Source: a virus
IMG/VR virus record: IMGVR_UViG_3300020162_001081
Location: 1-29,008 of that record
Reading direction: 5' to 3' (one strand)
Length of the DNA: 29,008 nt
The position numbers and the translations under genes were made by a program. Of the stretch, positions 15,718-24,723 are shown in pieces (position 1 is the first letter of the stretch; the number at the start of each line of letters is the position of its first letter). The notes under the pieces were generated by a model. The model saw only the letters and a program-made list of their open reading frames with translations, was not told the DNA's origin and did no database searches.

Positions 15718-16494
15718 ATGGCAGAACCAATCACATCCAGAACAGCTTTCAAAGAGTATTGCCTAAGAAGGCTGGGATTCCCAGTCATTGAAATAAATGT
15801 TGATGACGATCAAGTAGAAGACAGAATTGATGATGCTTTACAATATTGGCAAGATTATCACTTTGACGGTTTACAAAAAGTCTATTACATCAAAAAAATT
15901 GATGCAACCGATATTGCAAACAAGTATTTAAATTTAACAGAAGCCAGAGACTCTTCAAATAATGTATTGCAGATTGCTGGTATAACCCGCATCTTTCCTA
16001 TCTCCGATTCGTTATCTTCTGTTAACATGTTCGACTTGAGATACCAACTCAGATTAAATGAACTGTATGACTTCACCTCAGCGTCCTACATAAACTATAC
16101 ACTGACGCAACAACACTTGCGTTCACTGGAACTTATGTTTGTAGGTGAAGTTCCAATTCGTTTCCAGAGACATATGCAACGACTATATATTGATTGGGCT
16201 TGGGGAAAATCACAAGCACCACTTGGTACAACAGTCATAGCAGAATGTTATGCTGCAATTGATCCTGATGTATACAATATGGTATGGAATGACCGTTGGT
16301 TAAAAGAATATGCAACGGCACTTATCAAACGATCTTGGGGAAATAACCTTAAAAAGTTTGAAGGTATACAGTTACCTGGCGGCGTCAAACTCAATGGTGA
16401 TAAGATTTACACCGAAGCTAAAGATGAGATTGATGCCTTACATGCAGAAATTGGTGACAAATATGGTGCACCACTAGAAATGTTTATTAATTAA
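15718..16494 (+). CDS. gp13: Neck protein gp13 (head completion)
   Basis: This encodes 258 residues, somewhat shorter than T4 gp13 (about 309). The N-terminal FKEYCLRRLGFPVIEINVD, then EDRIDDALQYWQDYHFDG, is the hallmark of gp13 in aquatic T4-like phages. In T4, gp13 joins gp14 to seal the portal vertex after packaging and to form the docking surface for the tail. No repeat or fibre motif is present, marking the abrupt end of the adhesin island. AGGGGGACACA before the ATG is a strong ribosome site. Two bases separate its stop codon from the gp14 start, consistent with coupled synthesis of the two neck partners. Confidence 0.92.
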   Translation: MAEPITSRTAFKEYCLRRLGFPVIEINVDDDQVEDRIDDALQYWQDYHFDGLQKVYYIKKIDATDIANKYLNLTEARDSSNNVLQIAGITRIFPISDSLSSVNMFDLRYQLRLNELYDFTSASYINYTLTQQHLRSLELMFVGEVPIRFQRHMQRLYIDWAWGKSQAPLGTTVIAECYAAIDPDVYNMVWNDRWLKEYATALIKRSWGNNLKKFEGIQLPGGVKLNGDKIYTEAKDEIDALHAEIGDKYGAPLEMFIN

Positions 16495-16495
16495 T

Positions 16496-17377
16496 ATGGC
16501 AACCAATGTATACTTTAACAACTACAATTCGTATTCTGAACAACGAGTAGTTGAAGATTTGATCGTAGAATCCATTAAGATAATGGGTTTTGACGCATAC
16601 TATCTTCCGATTGAGAATGAGGAAGATAGGGACATTCTTTATGGTGAAGACCCAATTAAGAAATTTAGTTCTGCGTTCCCTATCGAATTCTATCTTTCCA
16701 ATTCATTAGAGTATACAGGCGAAAGAGAATTCTTCTCAAAATTTGGGCTTGAGATTAAAAACAATGTCAACATCATATTGTCTAAGAGGTCATTCTCTCA
16801 AAGAGTACCACAAGATAAATTGTCTCGACCTAGAGAAGGTGATTTAATTTATGTGCCGTTCTTAAATGGTACAGGTGAATTGTTCGAGATTAAATTTACA
16901 AATCAAACCAAAGATTTCTTTATGTTAGGCCGTAAGATTCCATATTTCTATGAATTGGAACTAGAGAAGTTTAAATACTCACAAGAAGTTATTGATACTG
17001 GTGTTGAAGACATTGATGATGTAATGATACAATCAAGTTACACAATAGAATTGAACACAGGCGCAGGCACAGGAACATTTGAAGCAAGAGAGATTGTATT
17101 TCAATCGACTGACGGAACTCAGCCTAACTCAAGTGTTGTTGCTATTGTTCAAGAATGGAACACAGTAAATAATGTACTGAAAGTAACAAATGTTGCTGGT
17201 GAGTTTATGGACAATGTGGTGATTATTGGTGCAACAAGTAATGCAAGACACTATTTGTCATCATATGATCCACTCAAAGACAGTACCAGAAACGAAACTT
17301 ATGATAACCTTTATTTGTTCAATGAAGCAAATAACATTATAGATTTCACAGAAGATAATCCGTTTGGAAAAATATAA
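16496..17377 (+). CDS. gp14: Neck protein gp14
   Basis: This encodes 293 residues against about 256 in T4. The N-terminal YFNNYNSYSEQRVVEDLIVE and the following IMGFDAYYLP are typical of gp14 in this phage group, as is EREFFSKFGLEIKNN. It works with gp13 at the portal vertex as the connector to the tail. Residues about 185-255 are beta-rich (TGTFEAREIVFQSTDG), and a similar 'KVGEKVYQG' type segment occurs in gp15, so both may share a small beta domain. Its TAA overlaps the gp15 ATG by one base (TAATG), indicating translational coupling. Confidence 0.9.
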   Translation: MATNVYFNNYNSYSEQRVVEDLIVESIKIMGFDAYYLPIENEEDRDILYGEDPIKKFSSAFPIEFYLSNSLEYTGEREFFSKFGLEIKNNVNIILSKRSFSQRVPQDKLSRPREGDLIYVPFLNGTGELFEIKFTNQTKDFFMLGRKIPYFYELELEKFKYSQEVIDTGVEDIDDVMIQSSYTIELNTGAGTGTFEAREIVFQSTDGTQPNSSVVAIVQEWNTVNNVLKVTNVAGEFMDNVVIIGATSNARHYLSSYDPLKDSTRNETYDNLYLFNEANNIIDFTEDNPFGKI

Positions 17378-18393
17378 TGTCATCATATAACCGCGTCATA
17401 AGAAAATTGGTTGTTGGATTTGGCAACCTATTTGATAACATCACATTGTATAGATTCGACACAGACAATGAGGAAACTGAAAGATTTATTGTACCGATTG
17501 CATATGCATCCAAAGAACGATATGTTATGCGTTTGGAAGATGATGCAAACTTAGATAAGAAAGTACAGATAACTCTACCAAGAATGTCTTTTGAAATGGC
17601 AGGGTTATCTTATGATTCTTCTAGAAAACAAAATACAAACATAAAGAATTTTACCGGAACAGTGCCTGCTGCAATTATATCACAATATAATCCTGTGCCA
17701 TACAATTTTGATTTTAATTTGTACATATATGTCAGAAACATTGAAGATGGTACACAGATCATCGAACACATTTTACCATACTTTACACCAGACTACACAG
17801 TAAAATTAAATTTGATTCCAGAAATGGGCATAGTTAAAGAAGTTCCTGTTATTCTGAATAGCACATCACACGAAATACTTTATGAAGGTGCTAGAGAAAA
17901 TGATACCAGAATGATTGTCTGGACATTAAACTTTACAGTCAAAGGTTTCATATTTGGTAAAATGTCTGAGACTGGTGTTATTAACAGAGCATTTGTTTCT
18001 GTTTACAATCAGGTATCAAGAGATGAAACAATCGAGTTCTATATGAACTTGGACTCTGGTTATGGAACATACAAGGTTGGTGAAAAGGTATATCAAGGAT
18101 ACACCGCAGAAGATGCATCAGCCACTGGCATCGTTGTTCAATTTACAGAAAACATATTACGACTAAAAGACTTAACAGGAGACTTTGTGTCAGACAAACC
18201 CATATATGGTATAAATACCTCAGCAAACTATAAATTCACTTCTTATAACTTGAACCCACTGAAGTTTGTTGAAGTTGACGCAGTTGGCAGAGTCACTACA
18301 GATATTGATAACTTGTCAGTTGATAAGGAAGAGGCTAAGGCTGACAACACATTGAATACTGTTTTGACAATTAACAAAGCCGCAAACCAATAA
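17377..18393 (+). CDS. gp15: Tail terminator / proximal sheath stabiliser gp15
   Basis: This encodes 338 residues; T4 gp15 is about 272. The N-terminal YNRVIRKLVVGFGNLFDNIT, ERFIVPIAYASKERY, and QITLPRMSFEMAGLSYDS match the gp15 family closely. The protein forms a hexameric ring that ends the tail tube and sheath and joins the tail to the neck. The extra length is C-terminal: residues about 225-285 contain a YGTYKVGEKVYQGYTAEDASATG segment common in aquatic T4-like phage proteins, followed by a polar tail. An internal TATAAATA at 18210 lies 199 nt before the next gene. Confidence 0.92.
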   Translation: MSSYNRVIRKLVVGFGNLFDNITLYRFDTDNEETERFIVPIAYASKERYVMRLEDDANLDKKVQITLPRMSFEMAGLSYDSSRKQNTNIKNFTGTVPAAIISQYNPVPYNFDFNLYIYVRNIEDGTQIIEHILPYFTPDYTVKLNLIPEMGIVKEVPVILNSTSHEILYEGARENDTRMIVWTLNFTVKGFIFGKMSETGVINRAFVSVYNQVSRDETIEFYMNLDSGYGTYKVGEKVYQGYTAEDASATGIVVQFTENILRLKDLTGDFVSDKPIYGINTSANYKFTSYNLNPLKFVEVDAVGRVTTDIDNLSVDKEEAKADNTLNTVLTINKAANQ

Positions 18394-18408
18394 ACAAGAG
18401 AGAACTAA

Positions 18409-20220
18409 ATGGCTAAACAAATTATTAATATTGGTATTAGAGCAAATGATGGTAAAGGTGATTCATTAAGAACCGCCTTTATAAAAACAAACTCTAACAT
18501 TGGTGAGTTGTTTGCAAATGTCGCTAGTAACGCAAACACATCAAACATTTATTTTGACACCAATTTAACATTAGCACAAGGTGCTTTTGACAGAGCGAAC
18601 TCAGTATTCTTGGGTGATATTAATTTCCAAGATAATTTGATGTACAGTAATTCAATTGTTGAAATTGGTAACGATCAACACCAACATAAAGCTTGGGGTT
18701 TATTGTACGGTCAAATAACAGAACAAGCCAATAACACATATGGCAATGGTGTTGCATACGATTCAGCAAATAATATATTAGTTGCAACAACAACACAAAA
18801 TGAAGTTAATGGATTACCACAATCGACAGTTATTAAATACGATCCATTTGGCAACATATACTGGAGAAAATCAGTACCTACAATGAATGTTAATAATGTA
18901 TTGTTGGCCAGTTACGGTGAAGCGGTAACAGTTGATGCAAACAATAATGTGTATCTGCTAACAAACATACCAGAAAACTTCTCAACCTTAGTTACAAAAT
19001 TCAATTATACTGGACAAAATGTTTACAGCACATTGGTTTCAGATGCAGAAGGTTCGACAGATATTACCGTTGATGATGAAGAGTTTCCATATTTTGTAGG
19101 TCAACACAATCTGTTAACAGGTTTAGATATTACTGGTGAATTATATTTCACAAGTTTTAGCGCACAGTCAATGAATGCTCATGTGGTAGTAGCACTGCCA
19201 AACAATCGTGGTGTGTTGGTTGGTTCTGATGGTGGCAAAATACATAAATTCGATACTGAAGGTGTTTATATTTTTTCAAACAACGTAAACACCGATGGTA
19301 GAAAAATTATTGGTTTAGCGTATGACAATTCAAACAATTTTTATGCAGCATCAAACACAGTAATTTATAAATTTAGAGCCAACAATCAATTAATTTGGGA
19401 AAGACAAATTACTGGTGTGAGTTCACCAAACATAAATTTTATTAAATACGACAACAACTTCCTATATGTCAATGGCGTAACAACCGATCCAAACAACCAG
19501 CGCGCATTTATAAATTACAAAATTGATGCAAACGGTTCTTTAATTTGGGCAAATGCACTTGAGGTACCTAGTGCCAATCAAACCATCAGACTTGGACATA
19601 GACAGTTGGATGTTCGCGGAGACTTTTTAGTTGGAATTGGATATGCAAGACCCAACAACAGCACTAAAGATATAAGTGTAACATATCAACTACCAACTAG
19701 TGGTGCTTTAGCTGGAACATATTTTGGTGCATCCGGAAGTCGATGGAACGGTTTCACATATGTTACTGTACCAGAAGCAAACACAACAATAAGTACCACA
19801 GTTGGTACTGGCAATACAACAGTAACGATTGCAGAAAATACTGATTATGCATATACGATGAATCTTGTTAGATATGGCAATCCAAGTCCAGAAAATGAAG
19901 AAGACCTTTATAATTTTAGTCAGAAATGGGACTTCAATGGATTAGGAACAATAGTATTTCCATCTTCGGGTCAGACTACTGGTATGGACTTGAATGGTAA
20001 AACAATTGCAAATGTTGGAGTCATTAATTTTGCTGATGGTACCAGTTCAAATACTTTTGGTAACATTGCAGCAAGTCCTCCAGCAACAGCTAGAGGTGTG
20101 ACAGGAGATAGAAGGGGTAACATAAGAGCGAACAGCACATACTTATATTACTGTTCAAATAATTATGATGGTACAGCTAATGTTTGGAAGAGAATTGCTT
20201 GGAGCAATGACACTTGGTAA
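18409..20220 (+). CDS. Fibre-like virion protein with propeller-like centre, between gp15 and gp16
   Basis: This encodes 603 residues. The N-terminus (INIGIRANDGKGDSLRTAF, then IKTNSNIGELFANV) is a module common in structural proteins of aquatic T4-like phages, followed by an AFDRANS fibre-type repeat. Residues about 110-440 contain repeated strands of NHL/PQQ-propeller character (GNGVAYDSANNILVATT, AVTVDANNNVYLL, GLAYDNSNNFYAAS, IYKFRANNQLIWERQ). The C-terminus (TGDRRGNIRANSTYLYYCSN, YDGTANVWKRIAW) is a recurrent fibre-tip ending. It is cotranscribed with the neck and terminase genes. It is likely a virion-attached fibre or whisker-like protein. T4 has no gene here, so this is an insertion into the core block. 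Confidence 0.78.
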   Translation: MAKQIINIGIRANDGKGDSLRTAFIKTNSNIGELFANVASNANTSNIYFDTNLTLAQGAFDRANSVFLGDINFQDNLMYSNSIVEIGNDQHQHKAWGLLYGQITEQANNTYGNGVAYDSANNILVATTTQNEVNGLPQSTVIKYDPFGNIYWRKSVPTMNVNNVLLASYGEAVTVDANNNVYLLTNIPENFSTLVTKFNYTGQNVYSTLVSDAEGSTDITVDDEEFPYFVGQHNLLTGLDITGELYFTSFSAQSMNAHVVVALPNNRGVLVGSDGGKIHKFDTEGVYIFSNNVNTDGRKIIGLAYDNSNNFYAASNTVIYKFRANNQLIWERQITGVSSPNINFIKYDNNFLYVNGVTTDPNNQRAFINYKIDANGSLIWANALEVPSANQTIRLGHRQLDVRGDFLVGIGYARPNNSTKDISVTYQLPTSGALAGTYFGASGSRWNGFTYVTVPEANTTISTTVGTGNTTVTIAENTDYAYTMNLVRYGNPSPENEEDLYNFSQKWDFNGLGTIVFPSSGQTTGMDLNGKTIANVGVINFADGTSSNTFGNIAASPPATARGVTGDRRGNIRANSTYLYYCSNNYDGTANVWKRIAWSNDTW

Positions 20221-20234
20221 AAATGGAAAATAAA

Positions 20235-20648
20235 ATGAATAATTTTGATAAAAATATGGAAAACATTTTTGATGTGGTGTCTGTAAAAGAGACTGAAAAA
20301 TCTTTGGATGTTAAATTAAAAACCACGGATGAACCTGATCTGAAGGCTGATCTTGCAGATGCTTATAGGCAATCTAAAGACAATTTGCAAGATATGATAG
20401 ACCAAGGCAAAGAAGCCATGGAAGATATATTACAGATTGCAAGGGCAGGACAACACCCAAGAGCTTTTGAGGTGTATGGTACATTGTTAAAAAATACAGT
20501 TGAAGCCAATGATCGCTTATTGAAAATGCAAAAAGAAATGCGAGACATGGATGGCAAAAGAGGTGACGGCAATACCAAAATAGATAAAGCTATTTTTGTT
20601 GGTTCTACCGCAGAGTTGAATAAACTCTTAAAAGGTAAACAAGAATGA
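20235..20648 (+). CDS. gp16: Terminase small subunit gp16
   Basis: This encodes 137 residues from the ATG at 20235, chosen because GGAAAATAAA precedes it exactly as it does the gene at 619. An in-frame ATG at 20223 is the alternative. The conserved core DAYRQSKDNLQDMIDQGKEAM, then HPRAFEVYGTLLKN, NDRLLKMQKEMRDM and KAIFVGSTAELNKLL parallels T4 gp16 (HMEVFATLMGQ, NREILKLHKDMKDI, ATVFMGSPTEL). The small subunit regulates the packaging motor ATPase and DNA recognition. The stop overlaps the gp17 start as ATGA, a tight coupling matching the shared complex. Confidence 0.93.
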   Translation: MNNFDKNMENIFDVVSVKETEKSLDVKLKTTDEPDLKADLADAYRQSKDNLQDMIDQGKEAMEDILQIARAGQHPRAFEVYGTLLKNTVEANDRLLKMQKEMRDMDGKRGDGNTKIDKAIFVGSTAELNKLLKGKQE

Positions 20649-22336
20649 ATCCCGATTTAAAATTCGGTGAGGCGTATAGAGATAATCCGTTACTTAAAAA
20701 AGCAGGCGTTCAGGTAGAATACACACAAGAACAAATTGATGAATACATTAAGTGTTCTAAAGACCCCATATATTTTGCAAAAAAATATGTAAAGATTGTC
20801 AACGTTGATGAAGGTCTTATTAATTTTAGTATGTGGCCGTTTCAAGAGGAGATGTTGCATTTATTTGCAAACAACAGGTTTGTTATAACCAAATGTCCTC
20901 GCCAAGTTGGTAAGACAACCACCACGATTGCTTATATGTTGTGGGCAACCATATTCACTGATACACAGAACTGTGCAGTCCTGGCCAATAAAGGTTCTTT
21001 AGCCAGAGACATTCTTTCTAAGTACCAGTTAGCATATGAGAACCTACCAATGTGGTTGCAACAAGGTGTGGTTACTTGGAATAAAGGTAATGTTGAACTA
21101 GAAAATGGATCAAAGATCATTGCTGCATCAACATCAAGTTCTGCTATCCGAGGAGGTTCTTTCAACATCGTATTCTTGGATGAATTTGCATTCGTTCCAA
21201 ACAATATCGCAGAAGAATTCTTTAACTCTGTATATCCTGTAATATCATCCGGAAAAAAGACAAAAATTATAATTGTTTCTACACCAAATGGTATGAATCT
21301 ATTCTACAAATTGTGGATGGATTCAATCAACAAGAAAAACAATTATATAAATTTCGAAATTCATTGGTCAATGGTACCTGGTCGTGATGAAAGGTGGAAA
21401 GAAGAAACTATTCGAAACACATCTGAACGACAATTCAAACAAGAGTTTGAGACAGAGTTCTTAGGATCCAGTAACACACTAATTTCTGGTTACAAATTAC
21501 AACAGTTGGTATTTAATGATCCAATTGCAAATCACGATCTATTAAAAATATATGAACATCCAATAAAAGAAGGTATAGATGAATCAAAAACAGATCACCT
21601 ATATTGCATGTGTGTGGATGTTTCTGAAGGTAAGAACTTAGACAGTTCAGCTTTCTCTGTAATTGATATATCACAAACACCATATAAACAAGTTGCAACA
21701 TATAAGAGTTCATCGATTACGCCGATGCTTTTTCCAACTGTCATATATAATACAGCAAGATATTATAATGATGCATATGTTTTGGTTGAGATTAACAACA
21801 ACCCACAAGTAGCAGACTCGTTGCATGTGGATTTTGAATATGAAAACTTGTGGAAAATATTTACAGGCAACAAGAAACCACAACAATTGTCAGCAGGCTT
21901 TGCCCGTGGCATTCAAATGGGTTTAAAAATGTCACCTCAAGTTAAAGCGATTGGGTGTTCAAACCTAAAAACTTTGATTGAAGGTGACAAATTAGTAATT
22001 AATGATTTTGATACATACTCCGAACTGACAACTTTTGTACACCAAAAGAACTCGTTTAGTGCGGAAGATGGTGCAAACGATGACATGGTTATGTCTCTGG
22101 TGATTTTTTCGTGGCTTTCGACACAACAATACTTTAAAGAGATTGTTAACCACGACATTAGAAAACAGATTCAGTTAGAAAATATGAATCAAATAGATGA
22201 TGATGTTCTACCCGCTCCTATTATTGAAGATGGTTTAGAACATGATTTCCAAATTATAGATGGTGATTTGTGGGAAGTAGCGGACGGCAATGAAATTTAT
22301 TCAAAATTCATACGAAATAGGCTGGAAAGGTTATAA
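20645..22336 (+). CDS. gp17: Terminase large subunit gp17 (packaging ATPase and nuclease)
   Basis: This encodes 563 residues (T4 gp17 has 610). The ATPase domain shows a Walker A motif CPRQVGKTT at 84-92, Walker B IVFLDE at 175-180 with catalytic Glu180, and the coupling motif STPNG at 212-216. The C-terminal RNase H-like nuclease starts at CVDVSEG, with Asp325 matching the T4 metal-binding Asp401. A VEINNN strand and the late NDD(M)V motif supply the remaining acidic residues. The protein packages DNA through the portal and cuts the concatemer. All key residues are present, so it should be active. Its stop lies 66 nt before gp18. Confidence 0.96.
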   Translation: MNPDLKFGEAYRDNPLLKKAGVQVEYTQEQIDEYIKCSKDPIYFAKKYVKIVNVDEGLINFSMWPFQEEMLHLFANNRFVITKCPRQVGKTTTTIAYMLWATIFTDTQNCAVLANKGSLARDILSKYQLAYENLPMWLQQGVVTWNKGNVELENGSKIIAASTSSSAIRGGSFNIVFLDEFAFVPNNIAEEFFNSVYPVISSGKKTKIIIVSTPNGMNLFYKLWMDSINKKNNYINFEIHWSMVPGRDERWKEETIRNTSERQFKQEFETEFLGSSNTLISGYKLQQLVFNDPIANHDLLKIYEHPIKEGIDESKTDHLYCMCVDVSEGKNLDSSAFSVIDISQTPYKQVATYKSSSITPMLFPTVIYNTARYYNDAYVLVEINNNPQVADSLHVDFEYENLWKIFTGNKKPQQLSAGFARGIQMGLKMSPQVKAIGCSNLKTLIEGDKLVINDFDTYSELTTFVHQKNSFSAEDGANDDMVMSLVIFSWLSTQQYFKEIVNHDIRKQIQLENMNQIDDDVLPAPIIEDGLEHDFQIIDGDLWEVADGNEIYSKFIRNRLERL

Positions 22337-22347
22337 ATCCGGCCTTT

Positions 22348-22355
22348 CATAAATA
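22348..22355 (+). promoter_or_regulatory. Candidate late promoter of gp18 (CATAAATA)
   Basis: CATAAATA lies between gp17 and gp18, 48 nt before the gp18 ATG. A second partial match, TATAAATC, lies at 22332-22339. A strong ribosome site, AAGGAGAATAAA, precedes the gp18 start. Confidence 0.5.
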
Positions 22356-22402
22356 CACTTATGGTATTTTGCCAAGAGAACAAATAATTCAAGGAGAATA
22401 AA

Positions 22403-24094
22403 ATGGCATTTCAAATCTCTCCAGGCGTAAATGTATCTGAAGTTGATGCAACGACTGTTGTACCTTCAGTGCAACAAACTGCTGGTGCATTTGCTGGAAC
22501 ATTTCAATGGGGTCCAGCGGATAAAGTAAGACAAATAGATAGTGAATTAACTCTCGTTAGTACATTCGGTAAACCAGATGCAGCTTCTGCAACAGATTTT
22601 TTTACTGCTGCAAACTTTCTATCATATGGTAATAATCTGAACATCGTTAGATCGGTCGGAAATCTTGCAAACAATGCAACCGATGGCAGCGGTGGTACGA
22701 TTCAAATTAAGAATGAAGATGTTTACGAAACTACATATCTACTCACCAACAATAGCAATAGCTATGGTCCATTTGTGGGAAGATATCCAGGACTCTTGGG
22801 TAATTCTTTAACTGTTCATGTTTGTGCAAATACAAGCACATTTAGTTCATGGAGTTACAGAAGTTATTTTACATCAGCACCAGGTACATCAGAATTTGCC
22901 AGTTCAGTAGGCGGCAGCAATGACGAAATGCACATTGTTGTGGTTGATGCAGATGGTCTATTTACTGGATCAGCAGGTGCGATACTTGAAACTTACGGTT
23001 TTGTTTCGGCTGCTTCTGATGCAACAATTAATGGCGTAACAAACTACTACAAACAAGTCATACTTAACAACTCCAAGTATGTGTACGCAATGAGTCCAAT
23101 TGATTATGGTACAACAAATGCAACTTGGGACCGGGCTGCGGCCGGCAGAAGTTTTGCAAGACCAGCCACAAACATTGCAACCAATTTGTCTACAGGTACT
23201 AGTGTTGCACCAACAGATGGCAATATTCAAGTTTCATATGACTTCTTCACAAACAAAGAATCTATTGATATCTCACTTGTATTAACTAGTGGGCACAGTG
23301 TTACAGTTCAACAATATGTAATTGATAATATTGCAGTTGGTCGTGCCGATTGCGTTGCTTTCATTTCTCCAAGATATTCTGATGTTGTCAACCAGTCTGG
23401 TTCAGAAACAACAAATATTGCTGGTTGGTTAGCTGCATTGGCAAGAAGTTCATCTTATGTTATGGCAGACTCTGGTTGGAAATACCAATTCGACAAGTAC
23501 CACAATACATATCGTTGGATTCCATTGAATGGTGACATTGCTGGCTTATGTGTATACACAGACAGCGTTAGAGATCCATGGTTCTCTCCAGCAGGTTTCA
23601 ACCGTGGTGCAATTAAGAATGCCGTTAAGTTGGCTTGGAATCCAAGTAAATCTTTCCGTGATACAATGTATGCTGCAGGTGTTAATCCAGTAGTGTCCTT
23701 CCCAGGTCAGGGTACTGTATTGTTTGGCGACAAGACTCTGTTAGCTAAACCATCAGCATTCGACCGTATCAATGTTCGCAGATTGTTCATTACATTAGAA
23801 AAATCAATTGCACAAGCTGCAAAGTTTTCAATGTTTGAATTAAATGACGAATTCACAAGAGCACAATTCATTGCCTTAGTAGCACCATTCTTACGCGATG
23901 TTCAAGGTCGCCGTGGTATTACAGACTTTAGAGTTGTTTGCGATTCCACAAATAACACACAACAAGTTGTTGATAGCAACCAGTTTGTCGGCGATATCTA
24001 CATTAAGCCTGCGCGGTCAGTTAACTACATTCAGTTGAACTTTGTTGCTGTGGGTACTGGAGTTGACTTCGTGACCATCGTTGGTGCAGCTTAA
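22403..24094 (+). CDS. gp18: Tail sheath protein gp18
   Basis: This encodes 563 residues (T4 gp18 has 659). The N-terminal FQISPGVNVSEVDATTVVP and GAFAGTFQWGPADKV form the conserved arm that links sheath rings. The C-terminal core has GYRWIPLNG-like HNTYRWIPLNGDIAGLC, RVFSPAG-like DPWFSPAGFNRGAIKN and the family-typical RRLFITLEKSIAQAAKFSMF and FVGDIYIKPARSVNYIQL. Sheath hexamers stack on the tube and contract on infection. Compared with T4, the exposed middle domain appears smaller. An optimal AAGGAG ribosome site fits the large copy number needed. Confidence 0.95.
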   Translation: MAFQISPGVNVSEVDATTVVPSVQQTAGAFAGTFQWGPADKVRQIDSELTLVSTFGKPDAASATDFFTAANFLSYGNNLNIVRSVGNLANNATDGSGGTIQIKNEDVYETTYLLTNNSNSYGPFVGRYPGLLGNSLTVHVCANTSTFSSWSYRSYFTSAPGTSEFASSVGGSNDEMHIVVVDADGLFTGSAGAILETYGFVSAASDATINGVTNYYKQVILNNSKYVYAMSPIDYGTTNATWDRAAAGRSFARPATNIATNLSTGTSVAPTDGNIQVSYDFFTNKESIDISLVLTSGHSVTVQQYVIDNIAVGRADCVAFISPRYSDVVNQSGSETTNIAGWLAALARSSSYVMADSGWKYQFDKYHNTYRWIPLNGDIAGLCVYTDSVRDPWFSPAGFNRGAIKNAVKLAWNPSKSFRDTMYAAGVNPVVSFPGQGTVLFGDKTLLAKPSAFDRINVRRLFITLEKSIAQAAKFSMFELNDEFTRAQFIALVAPFLRDVQGRRGITDFRVVCDSTNNTQQVVDSNQFVGDIYIKPARSVNYIQLNFVAVGTGVDFVTIVGAA

Positions 24095-24100
24095 TAAATA
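24093..24100 (+). promoter_or_regulatory. Candidate late promoter of gp19 (AATAAATA)
   Basis: AATAAATA overlaps the gp18 stop codon and lies 21 nt before the gp19 ATG. An AGGAG ribosome site (24111-24115) sits between. It would give gp19 its own transcript in addition to read-through from gp18. Confidence 0.4.
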
Positions 24101-24121
24101 AAACGATAACAGGAGAAAATA

Positions 24122-24664
24122 ATGGCATTTAATGTAGCAGAATTTAGAGCAAATATGATTGGTGACGGTGCTCGTCCTAATCTATTCTCTGTCTCTTTAA
24201 TATTCCCATCACTCGTTCAAAACGCTACAGCTGCTGGCCAGAAGATAACATTCATGGCTAAGACAGCTCAACTACCAGGTTCCACAATCGGCACTGTACC
24301 AATTTACTACTTCGGTCGTGAAATGAAATTTGCTGGCAACAGAACCTTTGCAGATTGGACATTAACAATTATTAATGATGAAGATTTTACCATCAGAAAT
24401 TCTTTAGAGAATTGGATGAATTCAATCAACAGTCATTCCGGTAATGTTAGAGCACCAGGTGCAAGTAATGCAAACGGTTATGCCGTTGATGCTAATGTAA
24501 TTCAATACGGAAAAACTGGCAATGAACTGAAGAAGTATAAATTTGTTGGTGTGTTTCCACTCGATTTGTCACCTATTGACCTCGATTGGGGTTCAAATGA
24601 CACAATTGAAGAATATACTGCCTCATTTGCTTACCAGTTCTGGGAAACAAATACAACGACTTGA
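24122..24664 (+). CDS. gp19: Tail tube protein gp19
   Basis: This encodes 180 residues; T4 gp19 has 163. Conserved features are NVAEFRANMIGDGARPNLF at the N-terminus, FMAKTAQLPGSTIGTVPIYYF, GREMKFAGNRTFADWTLTII and the closing EYTASFAYQFWE. Hexamers of this protein stack into the inner tube through which DNA passes. It pairs with gp18 upstream, and the unit is closed by a strong terminator immediately downstream, so the two most abundant tail proteins form their own expression block. Confidence 0.95.
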   Translation: MAFNVAEFRANMIGDGARPNLFSVSLIFPSLVQNATAAGQKITFMAKTAQLPGSTIGTVPIYYFGREMKFAGNRTFADWTLTIINDEDFTIRNSLENWMNSINSHSGNVRAPGASNANGYAVDANVIQYGKTGNELKKYKFVGVFPLDLSPIDLDWGSNDTIEEYTASFAYQFWETNTTT

Positions 24665-24671
24665 TATGTAC

Positions 24672-24701
24672 GGAGGGCCTAGTGCCCTCCATGTTTTTTT
24701 T
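24672..24701 (+). terminator. Intrinsic terminator after gp19
   Basis: GGAGGGC (24672-24678), loop CTAGT, GCCCTCC (24684-24690) form a perfect 7-bp GC-rich stem, followed by eight Ts at 24694-24701. It lies 8 nt after the gp19 stop and is the only clear intrinsic terminator seen in the window. Confidence 0.93.
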
Positions 24702-24706
24702 GATTT

Positions 24707-24712
24707 TATAAT
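24707..24712 (+). promoter_or_regulatory. Possible promoter element before gp20 (TATAAT)
   Basis: TATAAT lies in the 22-nt gap between the terminator and the gp20 start. It ends 12 nt before the ATG, so transcription from it would give an almost leaderless message. It is weak evidence; AT-rich sequence could produce it by chance. Confidence 0.25.
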
Positions 24713-24723
24713 TACACACAAAT

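Noticed and set aside
18210-18217. Exact TATAAATA inside gp15 as promoter of the 603-aa gene
   Set aside because: It lies 192 nt before the next start and within coding sequence. Similar exact matches occur inside other genes (708, 1798, 10531, 27401), so chance is a sufficient explanation.
20214-20234. TTG or first ATG (20223) as the gp16 start
   Set aside because: ATG 20235 has the same GGAAAATAAA leader as another gene in the window. The ATG at 20223 remains possible, but the TTG overlaps the upstream stop and is unlikely.
22325-22348. Hairpin GAAAGG...CCTTTC after gp17 as a terminator
   Set aside because: The stem is only 6 bp with a 12-base loop and no T run follows. It overlaps the gp17 stop and the candidate gp18 promoter.
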